Assembly: GCA_021463505.1 (NCBI GenBank)
Contig: JAJTYR010000010.1
Span: forward strand, 1 to 64,000
Direction of reading: 5' to 3'
Source of the DNA: Burkholderiaceae bacterium
Lineage (GTDB): Bacteria; Pseudomonadota; Gammaproteobacteria; Burkholderiales; Burkholderiaceae_E
Length of the DNA stretch: 64,000 nt
The notes beneath the pieces are model-generated. The model was given only the letters and a program-made list of their open reading frames with translations, searched no databases and had not been told where the DNA came from. This document shows, one piece after another, positions 1-8,692 of this stretch. A program made the position numbers and the translations under genes. The first letter of the stretch is position 1, and each line of letters begins with the position of its first letter.

Positions 1-100
1 CTGATTCATCGTCGCTGCATCGTCCGGGTCGCATCACCCCATCGACCTGCAAACCCAGGACTTGATTACTCTTGACGATTGCGACCATACGAGGGCCTGC

Positions 101-1360
101 ATGATCCTCGTCACGGGCGGCTGCGGCTTCATCGGCGCACGATTCGTGCTCCACTGGCTCGCCGGAGAACCGGTGCCGCTGTACGGCGGCGGATTCGCGG
201 TGCGCGACTGGCTGCACGTCGACGACCACGTCGCCGCCCTGGTCGCGGTGCTCGAACACGCGGCGCCGGGCCAGTCGTACCACGTCGCAGGCCACCAGAC
301 GATGACCAGACTCGCATCGATCGAACGGCCCGTCGAGGCGTTCCGGGTCGAGACGCGCGACCGCCCCGGCCACGATCGGCGCCAGGCGATGGACGACAGC
401 AAGGTACGCAGCCGGACCGGCGCGCCGCGCGCATCGCTGCGCGTGCTGCTGCTCGGTGGCCACGGTCGCCTGGGCAGCGCGATCGCAGCCCGCTTCGGCC
501 CGCAGTCGCGTGCCCTGGCCGACGGCCGCATCGAACTGCTCGCCCCCGCGCGACGCGAGCTGGCGCTCGACCCGAAAGCACCCGCCGAAGCCGCTACCCG
601 CTGGTACGCTCGCTGGCGCCCCGACGTCGTCGTGAACTGCATCGCGCTCAGCGACGTCGATCGCTGCGCGCGCGAACCCGTCTCGGCAGCGCAGCTCAAT
701 GCGGCGCTGCCCGCAGCGCTGGCGCGCGCGGCCGCCCGCAGCGGCGCGCGGCTGATCCACTTCTCGACCGACTACGTGTTCGACGGCGCGCTGCGCCGCC
801 CCTATCGCGAAGACGACGCGCCCGGCCCGCTGTCGGTCTACGGCGCTACCAAGCTCGACGGCGAACGCGCGATCGCCGATGCAGGCTGCCGTCACTGGAT
901 CTTCCGGATCAGCTGGTTGTACGGCGCGGCGCAGAGCAACCTCTCGGCGATGCTGCTCGAACCCGCCAGCGCTGGCCGCACGATCCGGCTCGCGAGCGAC
1001 CGGCTGGGCGCTCCGAATCCGGTGCAACTGCTGGCGCAAGAGGTGACAGATTGCGTCGCGCGCGACGTCCTGCCCGGCGCGGCGCCGCCGCTCGCCCCGT
1101 CTGGCCTCTATCACCTGTCCTGCCACGGTGCGACCAGCTGGTACGACTTCGGCGTCGCATTCGTTCGCGAGGCGATCCGCACGGGCCGGCTCGCAGCGGC
1201 ACGCGCCCCGAAGCTCGAAGGCTTCGCCGAGGCCACGCTCGCACGGCCCGCGCAGCGGCCGGCGTATTCGGCGCTCGACCCATCGCGCTACGAGTCGAGC
1301 TTCGGCAGGGTGATGCCGCACTGGGAGGCGGCGATTGCAACCGCACTCGGTCGTCAGTGA
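101..1360 (+). CDS. rmlD: RmlB remnant fused in frame to dTDP-4-dehydrorhamnose reductase (RmlD)
   Basis: The C-terminal ~300 residues are an RmlD-type reductase, the last step of dTDP-L-rhamnose synthesis. Visible motifs are the GGHGRLG dinucleotide loop, STDYVFDG and the catalytic YGATK. The first ~107 residues instead match pieces of RmlB, the dTDP-glucose 4,6-dehydratase. They are the N-terminal MILVTGGCGFIG strand-helix, then a jump to the late VRDWLHVDDH segment, then the C-terminal DRPGHDRR segment. The RmlB core, with its active-site Asp-Glu pair and YxxxK, is missing, so no dehydratase activity is expected. Start ATG 101 follows GAGG at 91-94. An ATG at 389 could start a free-standing RmlD. 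The 3' end overlaps the convergent next gene by 7 bp. No rmlA or rmlC is seen here. The family call is secure; whether the fusion is expressed or functional is inference. Confidence 0.85.
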   Translation: MILVTGGCGFIGARFVLHWLAGEPVPLYGGGFAVRDWLHVDDHVAALVAVLEHAAPGQSYHVAGHQTMTRLASIERPVEAFRVETRDRPGHDRRQAMDDSKVRSRTGAPRASLRVLLLGGHGRLGSAIAARFGPQSRALADGRIELLAPARRELALDPKAPAEAATRWYARWRPDVVVNCIALSDVDRCAREPVSAAQLNAALPAALARAAARSGARLIHFSTDYVFDGALRRPYREDDAPGPLSVYGATKLDGERAIADAGCRHWIFRISWLYGAAQSNLSAMLLEPASAGRTIRLASDRLGAPNPVQLLAQEVTDCVARDVLPGAAPPLAPSGLYHLSCHGATSWYDFGVAFVREAIRTGRLAAARAPKLEGFAEATLARPAQRPAYSALDPSRYESSFGRVMPHWEAAIATALGRQ

Positions 1361-2376
1361 ACCTCGATGGACAGATCGCGCATCAGCGCGAGCATGCGCT
1401 CGCGCTGCCCGGTCCGCTTGAAGCGCACCCGGTCGATACCGAAGGCGGCGATCCGCACGTCGGGGCCGTAGATCTGGCGAGCCAGGAACAGCACGGTCGA
1501 GCAGCACCCGGCGACGAGCGTATAGCGCTGGTGCGCCAGGTAGCTCTCCAGCGGCTCGTCGATCCGCAATTCCCGGTAGCCCGGCTCGCGCAATTCGTGC
1601 CGCGCACCCTCGCGCGGATGCGCCTTGTAGTCGACCGGCCCGGGCTGCACCTGCCCGAGCCACTCGGAGATCGCGAGCGAGACGGACGCGCGATCGCCCT
1701 CGCTCATCAGGCCGAAGTCGGTCAGCGGCTGGCCGACAACCAGCGCTCGCGGCACGGTCTGTGCGCCAGACGGCGGCGCTTCGACCAGCGGGCCGAGCAC
1801 GATCGTGCGCACGGGATCGTACTCGTGCGGCAATCCCGCCAGCACATAGATCACGTCGATGAAGGGCGCGTCCGACCCGATGCGATCGCCCGAGTAGCGC
1901 CAGTAGTCCAGGCGTGGGCTCACCAGCCGGCGCAAACCGCGCAAGCGTTGCGCGAACCGCCTGGCGTGGTTCAGAGGATGGCGCTGCACGTTCAGCAGGC
2001 CGTCCGGCAGGATGCGCGCGAGCATTGCCCTGGCGCCGGTCAACCGGGGCAGCCCGCGCAGGAAATAGTTGATCGCCTCGGTGTCGTAGACCGGGCTGTG
2101 CAGCACCAGGGTGTCGGTGCGTCCGATCACGTGCGCGACCCGGCGCAGGTTCTCGAGCAGGCGGCGATGTCGCCCGAACAACCCCGGCAGCGGCTCGAAG
2201 CGCGGCCAGGGGATGTAGACGGTCGCGTCCCAGTCCGCGTGCCGCACCAGCGGCTCGAGCGAGCGGCTGTAGTAGACGAGCACGCGGCGCGCGCCCGCCT
2301 CGTGGTCCAGCGCGACGCGGCGGGCAGCCAGGTAGTGCAGCGGCGACGCCGCGAAGAAGACTGCGACGCGTGGCAT
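1354..2376 (-). CDS. Putative polysialyltransferase-like nonulosonic acid transferase
   Basis: A 340-residue cytosolic protein and the last gene of the nonulosonate operon. It begins 8 bp after the aminotransferase stop. Features reminiscent of bacterial sialyl/polysialyltransferases are an acidic-Gly motif (ILPDGLLN), a KAHPRE segment (the HP motif) and CCSTVLF near the C-terminus (the S/ST motif). The N-terminus PRVAVFFAASPLHYLAA resembles the start of that family. Being encoded directly behind the CMP-nonulosonate genes supports a role in transferring that sugar to a surface glycan or to flagellin. A longer upstream frame exists, but ATG 2376 fits the family start and the operon spacing. 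The family is assigned from weak motifs only; acceptor and sugar are unknown. Confidence 0.55.
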   Translation of the reverse strand: MPRVAVFFAASPLHYLAARRVALDHEAGARRVLVYYSRSLEPLVRHADWDATVYIPWPRFEPLPGLFGRHRRLLENLRRVAHVIGRTDTLVLHSPVYDTEAINYFLRGLPRLTGARAMLARILPDGLLNVQRHPLNHARRFAQRLRGLRRLVSPRLDYWRYSGDRIGSDAPFIDVIYVLAGLPHEYDPVRTIVLGPLVEAPPSGAQTVPRALVVGQPLTDFGLMSEGDRASVSLAISEWLGQVQPGPVDYKAHPREGARHELREPGYRELRIDEPLESYLAHQRYTLVAGCCSTVLFLARQIYGPDVRIAAFGIDRVRFKRTGQRERMLALMRDLSIEVH

Positions 2377-2384
2377 GCCGCGCG

Positions 2385-3856
<1,472 letters not shown>

Positions 3857-3860
<4 letters not shown>

Positions 3861-4510
3861 GGCCACTCCGGCGAGTCGTTCGCGCACGGAATCGCCCGCG
3901 CCGGCACGCCGGCGACGCAACCTGCGTCGGGGACGTCGACATTCACCACCGCACCTGCGCCGACCAGCGCCCCGTCGCCGACGGCAACCCCGGGAAGCAG
4001 GTTTGCGCCGGCGCCCACCAGCACGCGGGCACCGACCCGCGCCGCACCGCCGAGCGTCGCATTCGGCGCAACATGCGCGAAGGCGCCGACCGCGCAATCG
4101 TGGTCGACGATCGCGCCATGGTTGACGATCACGCCGCGCGCCAGCGAAGCCCTCGGCGCGACCACCGCCCGTGCCGCCACGAAGCAGCCCGGCTCCAGGT
4201 GCGCGAAGCGCGACACCGACGCATCGGGGTGAACCACCGAGCGCGGATGCCGATCGCCGACCGCCAGCCGCGCCAGGCAGGCTTCGCGTGCCCCCGCGTC
4301 GCCCATCGCCGCATGAACCCATCGCGCCGACACGGCGCGCTGCCCGGCTGGGTCGACGACGACGAAGCCGAGCACCTCGCGCCCCCAGGCCGCCGGGTCG
4401 TCGTCGGCCAGCACGATGTCGGCACGTTCGACGCCCGACGCGAGCAATGCGTCCAGCACGACCGCCGCGTGCCCGCCGGCGCCGACGACGAGGATCCGTT
4501 CAATACGCAT
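3857..4510 (-). CDS. neuD: NeuD/PglD-type sugar O/N-acetyltransferase
   Basis: A 217-residue acyltransferase. The N-terminal nucleotide-sugar-binding fold has the VVGAGGHAAVVLDAL motif. It is followed by a left-handed beta-helix of hexapeptide repeats (VIVNHGAIVDHDCAVG, GAFAHVAPNATLGG). The His in NHGAIVDHD matches the catalytic region of PglD. In a legionaminate route it would N-acetylate the 4-amino group made by the downstream aminotransferase; in sialate loci NeuD O-acetylates. ATG 4510 overlaps the neuC stop by 11 bp, and the 3' end overlaps the CBS-aminotransferase start, so translation is probably coupled. The family is clear; N- versus O-acetylation is inferred from the neighbouring aminotransferase. 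Confidence 0.85.
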
Positions 4511-5639
4511 TGACCTTGGTCCGCGATGCCAGGTCCAGCGGAATCGTACGCAACAACCGCACGATGCGCTCGCCGGCACGCCCGTCGCCGTAGACGTTCG
4601 CGGCCAGCAAGCGCCCGGCGCCCAGCGCCGCGCCGATCGCCCGTCCGAGCCGGCCCGGATCCAGGTCGACGTCGATCACGTTGACGTTGCGCTCGCGAAG
4701 GTTCTGCCGCGAGCCGACATTGACCACCGGTGTGCCGAAGCTCGCCGCCTCGATGATGCCGCTGCTCGAGTTACCGACCATCAGGTCGACCGCGGCCATC
4801 CAGGCGACAAACTCGTCGCGCGGCAGGTGCGTCGCCAGCGCGATGTCGCCGGCGCACGCGCGCTGCTCGAGCACCGCCCGGATGGGCTCGCTGCCGGCAT
4901 CGGCGTTCGGCATCAGCGCCAGCACCTGCACGCCACTGCCGCGCAACGCGTCGACGATCGCCTGCGCCGCCGCGTCGCCGGCCTGCGCCTCCTGCAGCAC
5001 CGGATGGAAGACCATCAGCGCGATCGGCCGCCCGGCGTCGAAGCCCAGCGATGCGGACAGCGTCGCGCGGTCCGCGCGCGCCAGTCCCGCGAACCCGTCC
5101 AGCCCCGGCGCGCCGGTGACCCGGATGCGCGCCGGATCCTCGCCCATCCGCACCAGCCGCTCGCGCGCCCCCTCGGTGGCCACGAAGTGGTAGTGCGACA
5201 GTTTCGAGATCGCGTGGCGCACCGGCTCGTCGACCGTGCCCGAACGTTCGCCACCGTGCAGGTGTGCGATCGCGATGTCCAGGTGCAGCGCGGCCAGCGC
5301 ACCCGCCAGCATCTCGCCGCGATCGCCGAGCAGCAGCACCAGGTCGGGGCGGTCGACCGACAACCGCTCGGCGAAGCCGACCAGCATCCGGCCAATGTTG
5401 GTCGCCATGGTCAAGCCAGTCGGCGGATCGACGTCGACCTCGATGCGCGCGGCGATCGGCAGCCCGGATGCCTCGACCTCGGTCACCGTCATCCCGTAGC
5501 GCGGCGACAGGTGCATGCCAGTCACCATCACCGACAGCGACAACGCATCGTCGCGATGGATCGCCTGCAGCGTCGATCGCATCAGCCCGAAGTCGGCGCG
5601 GGTGCCGGTGACGTAGCAGATCCTGCGCGGCGCGTTCAT
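4500..5639 (-). CDS. neuC: UDP-HexNAc 2-epimerase (hydrolysing), NeuC/LegG family
   Basis: A 379-residue enzyme that hydrolyses and epimerises a UDP-N-acetyl sugar to the free ManNAc-type sugar used by NeuB. Characteristic segments are RICYVTGTRADFGLM at the N-terminus, LLLGDRGEMLAG, HLHGGERSGTVDEPVRHA and GNSSSGIIEAASFGTPVVN. The DEPVRHAISK signature separates NeuC from the non-hydrolysing WbpI/WecB epimerases. Its ATG overlaps the neuB stop (ATGA). With an aminotransferase and NeuD beside it, the substrate is more likely UDP-2,4-diacetamido-trideoxyhexose (legionaminate route) than plain UDP-GlcNAc; this is inference. Confidence 0.9.
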   Translation of the reverse strand: MNAPRRICYVTGTRADFGLMRSTLQAIHRDDALSLSVMVTGMHLSPRYGMTVTEVEASGLPIAARIEVDVDPPTGLTMATNIGRMLVGFAERLSVDRPDLVLLLGDRGEMLAGALAALHLDIAIAHLHGGERSGTVDEPVRHAISKLSHYHFVATEGARERLVRMGEDPARIRVTGAPGLDGFAGLARADRATLSASLGFDAGRPIALMVFHPVLQEAQAGDAAAQAIVDALRGSGVQVLALMPNADAGSEPIRAVLEQRACAGDIALATHLPRDEFVAWMAAVDLMVGNSSSGIIEAASFGTPVVNVGSRQNLRERNVNVIDVDLDPGRLGRAIGAALGAGRLLAANVYGDGRAGERIVRLLRTIPLDLASRTKVNAY

Positions 5640-6706
5640 TGCAGCAGGTCCTGCCAGTGCAGCGTGGTGCCGGCCGGCAGGTCGCGCGCGGCCCGGCAGC
5701 CGACGACCCGGTCGCGCTCGCGCGGCGCGATGCCGTTTCCCGGCCTGAGCAGCGCAACGTCGGCCCGCTCCAGCGCCCGGCCCTTCGCCACCGCGCGCAC
5801 GGTCGTGACGCTGCGCCGCACCAGCTCGCGCACCGGCAGTTCGGAGGCCACCGGCGCCTTGATGGGCGAGCCGAGCGCCGCCACGACGTCGCGGACCTGC
5901 CGCACGAGCGCCGCCAGCTCGTCCGGCTCCAGCGACGCCCGGTGGTCCGGACCCGGCAGCGAGCGATCCAGCGTGAAGTGCTTTTCGATGACCGTGGCGC
6001 CCAGCGCCACCGCCGCGGTCGACACGGCGAGCCCGCCCGTGTGGTCCGAATAGCCGACCGGCAGATCGGTGGCGTCGGCGATCGTCGCCATCGCGCGCAG
6101 GTTCGCATCGGCGCAGGCGGCCGGATAATTGGACGTGCAGTGAAGGATGGTCAACACCCTTTCGAGCGGCTCCGCGAACCCGGCACGCACGCGCGCCGCC
6201 GCGATCGCGTCGACCGCCTCGCGGATCTCGTCCAGCGTCGACATCCCGGTCGACAGGATCATCGGCAGCCCCTTCGCCGCCAGGTACGCGAGGAACGGAT
6301 GGTTGGTGATCTCGCCCGACGGCACCTTGATGCGCCTCATCCCGATCGACACCAGGAAGTCGGCCGCCTGCTCGTCGAACGGCGTCGACATGAACTCGAT
6401 GCCCAGCTCGCCGCAGCGCTCGAACAGCCTGCGGTGCATCGCCTCGGACATCTCGAGCGCGCGCAGCATCGCGTGCTGGTCGCCCTCGCCGGTCGCGCGC
6501 TTCTGGTACTCGGCCTTTTCCGCGCCGGGGCGCACCAGCCGGTCGGCCGAGAAGGTCTGGAACTTGACCGCATCGGCGCCGCTGCGCGCGGCGACCTCGA
6601 CCAGCCGCAGCGCCAGCGCCTCGTCGCCGTTGTGATTGACGCCCGCTTCGGCGATGACGAAGGTGTGCGCCGGGCCGCTCACGGGCGCCTTGCGTGGATC
6701 GCTCAC
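5636..6706 (-). CDS. neuB: Nonulosonic acid synthase (N-acetylneuraminate / N,N'-diacetyllegionaminate synthase)
   Basis: A 356-residue synthase that condenses phosphoenolpyruvate with a six-carbon HexNAc to give a nine-carbon 2-keto acid. The N-terminal TIM barrel has FVIAEAGVNHNGD, GADAVKFQTF, IKVPSGEITNHPFL and VGYSDHT. The C-terminal ~60 residues form the SAF (antifreeze-like) domain, with RPGNGIAP. The chosen GTG start at 6706 makes a GTGA overlap with the neuA stop; the frame runs much further upstream but there lies over neuA. Pairing with NeuC favours a sialate/legionaminate synthase over PseI (pseudaminate), whose pathway uses PseG instead. Confidence 0.92.
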   Translation of the reverse strand: MSDPRKAPVSGPAHTFVIAEAGVNHNGDEALALRLVEVAARSGADAVKFQTFSADRLVRPGAEKAEYQKRATGEGDQHAMLRALEMSEAMHRRLFERCGELGIEFMSTPFDEQAADFLVSIGMRRIKVPSGEITNHPFLAYLAAKGLPMILSTGMSTLDEIREAVDAIAAARVRAGFAEPLERVLTILHCTSNYPAACADANLRAMATIADATDLPVGYSDHTGGLAVSTAAVALGATVIEKHFTLDRSLPGPDHRASLEPDELAALVRQVRDVVAALGSPIKAPVASELPVRELVRRSVTTVRAVAKGRALERADVALLRPGNGIAPRERDRVVGCRAARDLPAGTTLHWQDLLQ

Positions 6707-7425
6707 GGGCGCCTGCCGTAATGGGTCGCCAGCGCCTCGGCGACCACCCAGTCGGCCTCGGTGTCGATGTCCACCGGCTCCCAGGGTTCGGTGCATGGCA
6801 CGCCGACAGTGCGTTTCGGGAAGAAGGTCCGCTCTTCGCGCAAGGCTTTCGTGCGGATCAGGTAAAGGCTGCCGTTCACGCTGACCGCCGGTGGCAGCTC
6901 CTGGGTTCGCAGCGCGAGATCCTGCACTCCGCCCCACGGATCCAGGCCGCCGTCCGCATCGACCGTGAACGTGTGCATCGGATGATCGCGCGCCGGCGAC
7001 ACCCCCACGACCGCATCGGTGCCGGGGCGGCCGATCAGCCGATACGCCTCGTCCCAGCGCTCCGGCCCGCGCATCGGCGAGGTCGGCTGCAGCAGAGCCA
7101 CCAGGTCGTAGTCGCGCCCCGCCGCCGCCTCGCGGTCCAGCGCATCCAGCGCGACCTCGGCCGAGCCGGCAGTGTCGCTGGCCAGCTCGGCCGCGCGCAG
7201 GAACGGCACCTCGGCGCCGGCGGCGCGCGCGCAGTCGGCAATCTCCGGCGAATCGGTCGACACGATCACCCGGTCGAACTGCGGCAGCCTCCGCGCGAAC
7301 GCGATCGACCACTGCAACAGCGGCTGCCCGAGGAACGGGCGCAGGTTCTTGCCCGGCAGCCGCTTCGAGCCGCCGCGCGCGGGGATGATCGCCAGGGTTT
7401 TCAAGGTGGAGACAGGGGCAGCCAT
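6703..7425 (-). CDS. neuA: CMP-nonulosonate cytidylyltransferase (NeuA/LegF family)
   Basis: A 240-residue cytidylyltransferase that activates the nonulosonic acid as a CMP-sugar. Motifs are the CTP-binding IPARGGSKRLPGKN, VSTDSPEIADCA, LQPTSPMRG, the sugar-binding NGSLYLI, and DIDTEADW near the C-terminus. Length fits the family. It is the first gene of the minus-strand operon and probably carries the operon promoter in the 146-bp gap shared with the divergent H-NS gene. ATG 7425 is the first start compatible with the conserved N-terminus. Confidence 0.9.
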   Translation of the reverse strand: MAAPVSTLKTLAIIPARGGSKRLPGKNLRPFLGQPLLQWSIAFARRLPQFDRVIVSTDSPEIADCARAAGAEVPFLRAAELASDTAGSAEVALDALDREAAAGRDYDLVALLQPTSPMRGPERWDEAYRLIGRPGTDAVVGVSPARDHPMHTFTVDADGGLDPWGGVQDLALRTQELPPAVSVNGSLYLIRTKALREERTFFPKRTVGVPCTEPWEPVDIDTEADWVVAEALATHYGRRP

Positions 7426-7487
7426 GCGGCGAAAGCAGCGTTCCGTTTCGTTGCGCAGTGTATCGAACCGCGACCCGACCGGCCGGT

Positions 7488-7505
7488 GCCGCGGTATACC
7501 GCGGC
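7488..7505. promoter_or_regulatory. 18-bp perfect palindrome between divergent neuA and hns-like genes
   Basis: GCCGCGGTATACCGCGGC reads identically on both strands. It lies in the 146-bp divergent spacer, 62 bp from the neuA start and 66 bp from the H-NS start. Position and symmetry suit a dimeric regulator acting on one or both promoters. No binding protein is known. Confidence 0.4.
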
Positions 7506-7571
7506 GCACCTCTATGGCAGTATCGGCCCATATCGGCCTCGCCGGTGAACCAGCCAGGACAACGAACCACG

Positions 7572-7946
7572 ATGCCACGCCGATCCTACGAAGCCATCCG
7601 CAAGCAGATCGAGAAACTCGAGGCGCAGGCGCGCAAACTCGAAGAAGCCGCGGAACAGAAGAAGAAACAGGCCGTCGCGCAGGTGGTCGCGCTGATGAAG
7701 AAGCTCGGCGTGTCGCTCGACGACATGACCGGAGCGAAGCCGCGCCGGACGCGCGCCGCGAAGGGCGCAGCGAAGAAGCGCGCTGCGAAAAAGCGCGGTG
7801 CGAAGAAAGGCGGTCCGAGGAAGCCGGTCGCGCCGAAGTTCAGGAACGGCAAGACCGGCGAGACCTGGTCGGGGCGGGGTCGCACGCCGCGCTGGCTCGC
7901 CGCGCTCGAGTCGCAGGGCAAGTCGCGCGACGACTACCGGGTCTGA
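7572..7946 (+). CDS. H-NS family nucleoid-associated protein
   Basis: A 124-residue histone-like silencer. Residues ~1-50 form a charged coiled-coil oligomerisation segment (IRKQIEKLEAQARKLEEAAE). A Lys/Ala-rich linker (~residues 56-85) follows, and the C-terminal DNA-binding core has PKFRNGKTGETWSGRGRTP. The extended basic linker is typical of burkholderial H-NS paralogues. It is divergent from the nonulosonate operon, a plausible target because H-NS commonly silences horizontally acquired surface genes. ATG 7572 was chosen because the family begins near a MxxxxYE motif; the 13-bp 3' overlap with the convergent PIN gene is unremarkable. Confidence 0.88.
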   Translation: MPRRSYEAIRKQIEKLEAQARKLEEAAEQKKKQAVAQVVALMKKLGVSLDDMTGAKPRRTRAAKGAAKKRAAKKRGAKKGGPRKPVAPKFRNGKTGETWSGRGRTPRWLAALESQGKSRDDYRV

Positions 7947-8383
7947 AGCGCCCTTTCGAGCAGCGCGTCCCGGGGCTCGGCGAACGGGTTCACCACCGTC
8001 ACGCCGCGCCAGGTGAAGCCATGCTGCAGATCCTCGCTCAACAGGATGCGGCACTGGTTCTCCGCAGCTACCGAAAGGATCAGCGCGTCCCAGACCTGCA
8101 ACTCGTGGTCGGTGCAGAGATCGAGCGCGGCCTGGAATGCGGGCCATGAAGAGTCGGCCACCTCGAAGCTGTCCGCCCACTCGAGGACCGCGGTGCGCGC
8201 GCGCTCGCGGCTTCGCAGCAGCTTTCGTGTCAGGACGTTGAACAGCTCTCCAAGGGCCTGGGCCGGAACGATCGCCGCGCCTTCGGGGAGCGCGTCTATC
8301 AGTTCACGCGCGATCTCGCAGCGTGCGGCTTCGCCGGCACCTTCGGCGTACGCCAGGACATTGGTATCGAGCGCGACGCGCAC
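7934..8383 (-). CDS. PIN-domain toxin (VapC-like)
   Basis: A 149-residue PIN ribonuclease with VALDTNVLAYAEG at the N-terminus (first acidic metal ligand), a conserved Glu in ALGELFNVL, and the late acidic pair region around VWDALILSVA and LLSEDLQHG. It should cleave RNA when released from the partner antitoxin, whose stop lies 4 bp before this start. GTG 8383 places the conserved RVALDTN right at the N-terminus; an ATG at 8410 would overlap the antitoxin by 23 bp. It is one of seven TA modules or remnants in the window. Confidence 0.82.
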   Translation of the reverse strand: MRVALDTNVLAYAEGAGEAARCEIARELIDALPEGAAIVPAQALGELFNVLTRKLLRSRERARTAVLEWADSFEVADSSWPAFQAALDLCTDHELQVWDALILSVAAENQCRILLSEDLQHGFTWRGVTVVNPFAEPRDALLERALQTR

Positions 8384-8387
8384 CGCT

Positions 8388-8624
8388 TCACCGCTCGTAC
8401 AGTTCCTCACGCGTCCAGGTGCGCTTGCCCGACGCGGCCTGCGACCTCAGCCGCTTCATCAGCGCGGCCCTCGCCTGACGCCGCTCATGCAGACCCTCGG
8501 TCACGGGGACGATTGCCGCCACCGGCTTGCCGCGCGAGACAACCGTGATCCGGGTGCCGCGAGAGACCTCCTTCAACATCGCAGAGAAGTGCCGATTCGC
8601 ATCGGCCGCACTGACAGTTCGCAT
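8388..8624 (-). CDS. Phd/YefM-type antitoxin
   Basis: A 78-residue antitoxin. The N-terminal Phd/YefM DNA-binding fold has VSAADANRHFSAMLKEV and GTRITVVSRGKPVAAIVP; the C-terminal tail is polar and toxin-wrapping. It would neutralise the PIN toxin encoded immediately downstream and repress its own operon. ATG 8624 is the first ATG; a GTG at 8654 would put the start inside the putative operator and is less likely. Confidence 0.82.
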   Translation of the reverse strand: MRTVSAADANRHFSAMLKEVSRGTRITVVSRGKPVAAIVPVTEGLHERRQARAALMKRLRSQAASGKRTWTREELYER

Positions 8625-8640
8625 GGTCTGGGCAGAGAAA

Positions 8641-8663
8641 GTAGTGATAAGCACTACATTATC
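8641..8663. promoter_or_regulatory. Inverted repeats upstream of Phd/PIN operon
   Basis: GTAGTG (8641-8646) and CACTAC (8652-8657) form perfect 6-bp arms with a 5-bp spacer, just upstream of the antitoxin start. GATAA (8646-8650) and TTATC (8659-8663) form a second overlapping pair. Position and AT-richness fit an autoregulatory operator over the promoter. Protein binding is inferred. Confidence 0.45.
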
Positions 8664-8692
8664 GCGTTGCCCGATCTTCTACAAGAGTCGCG

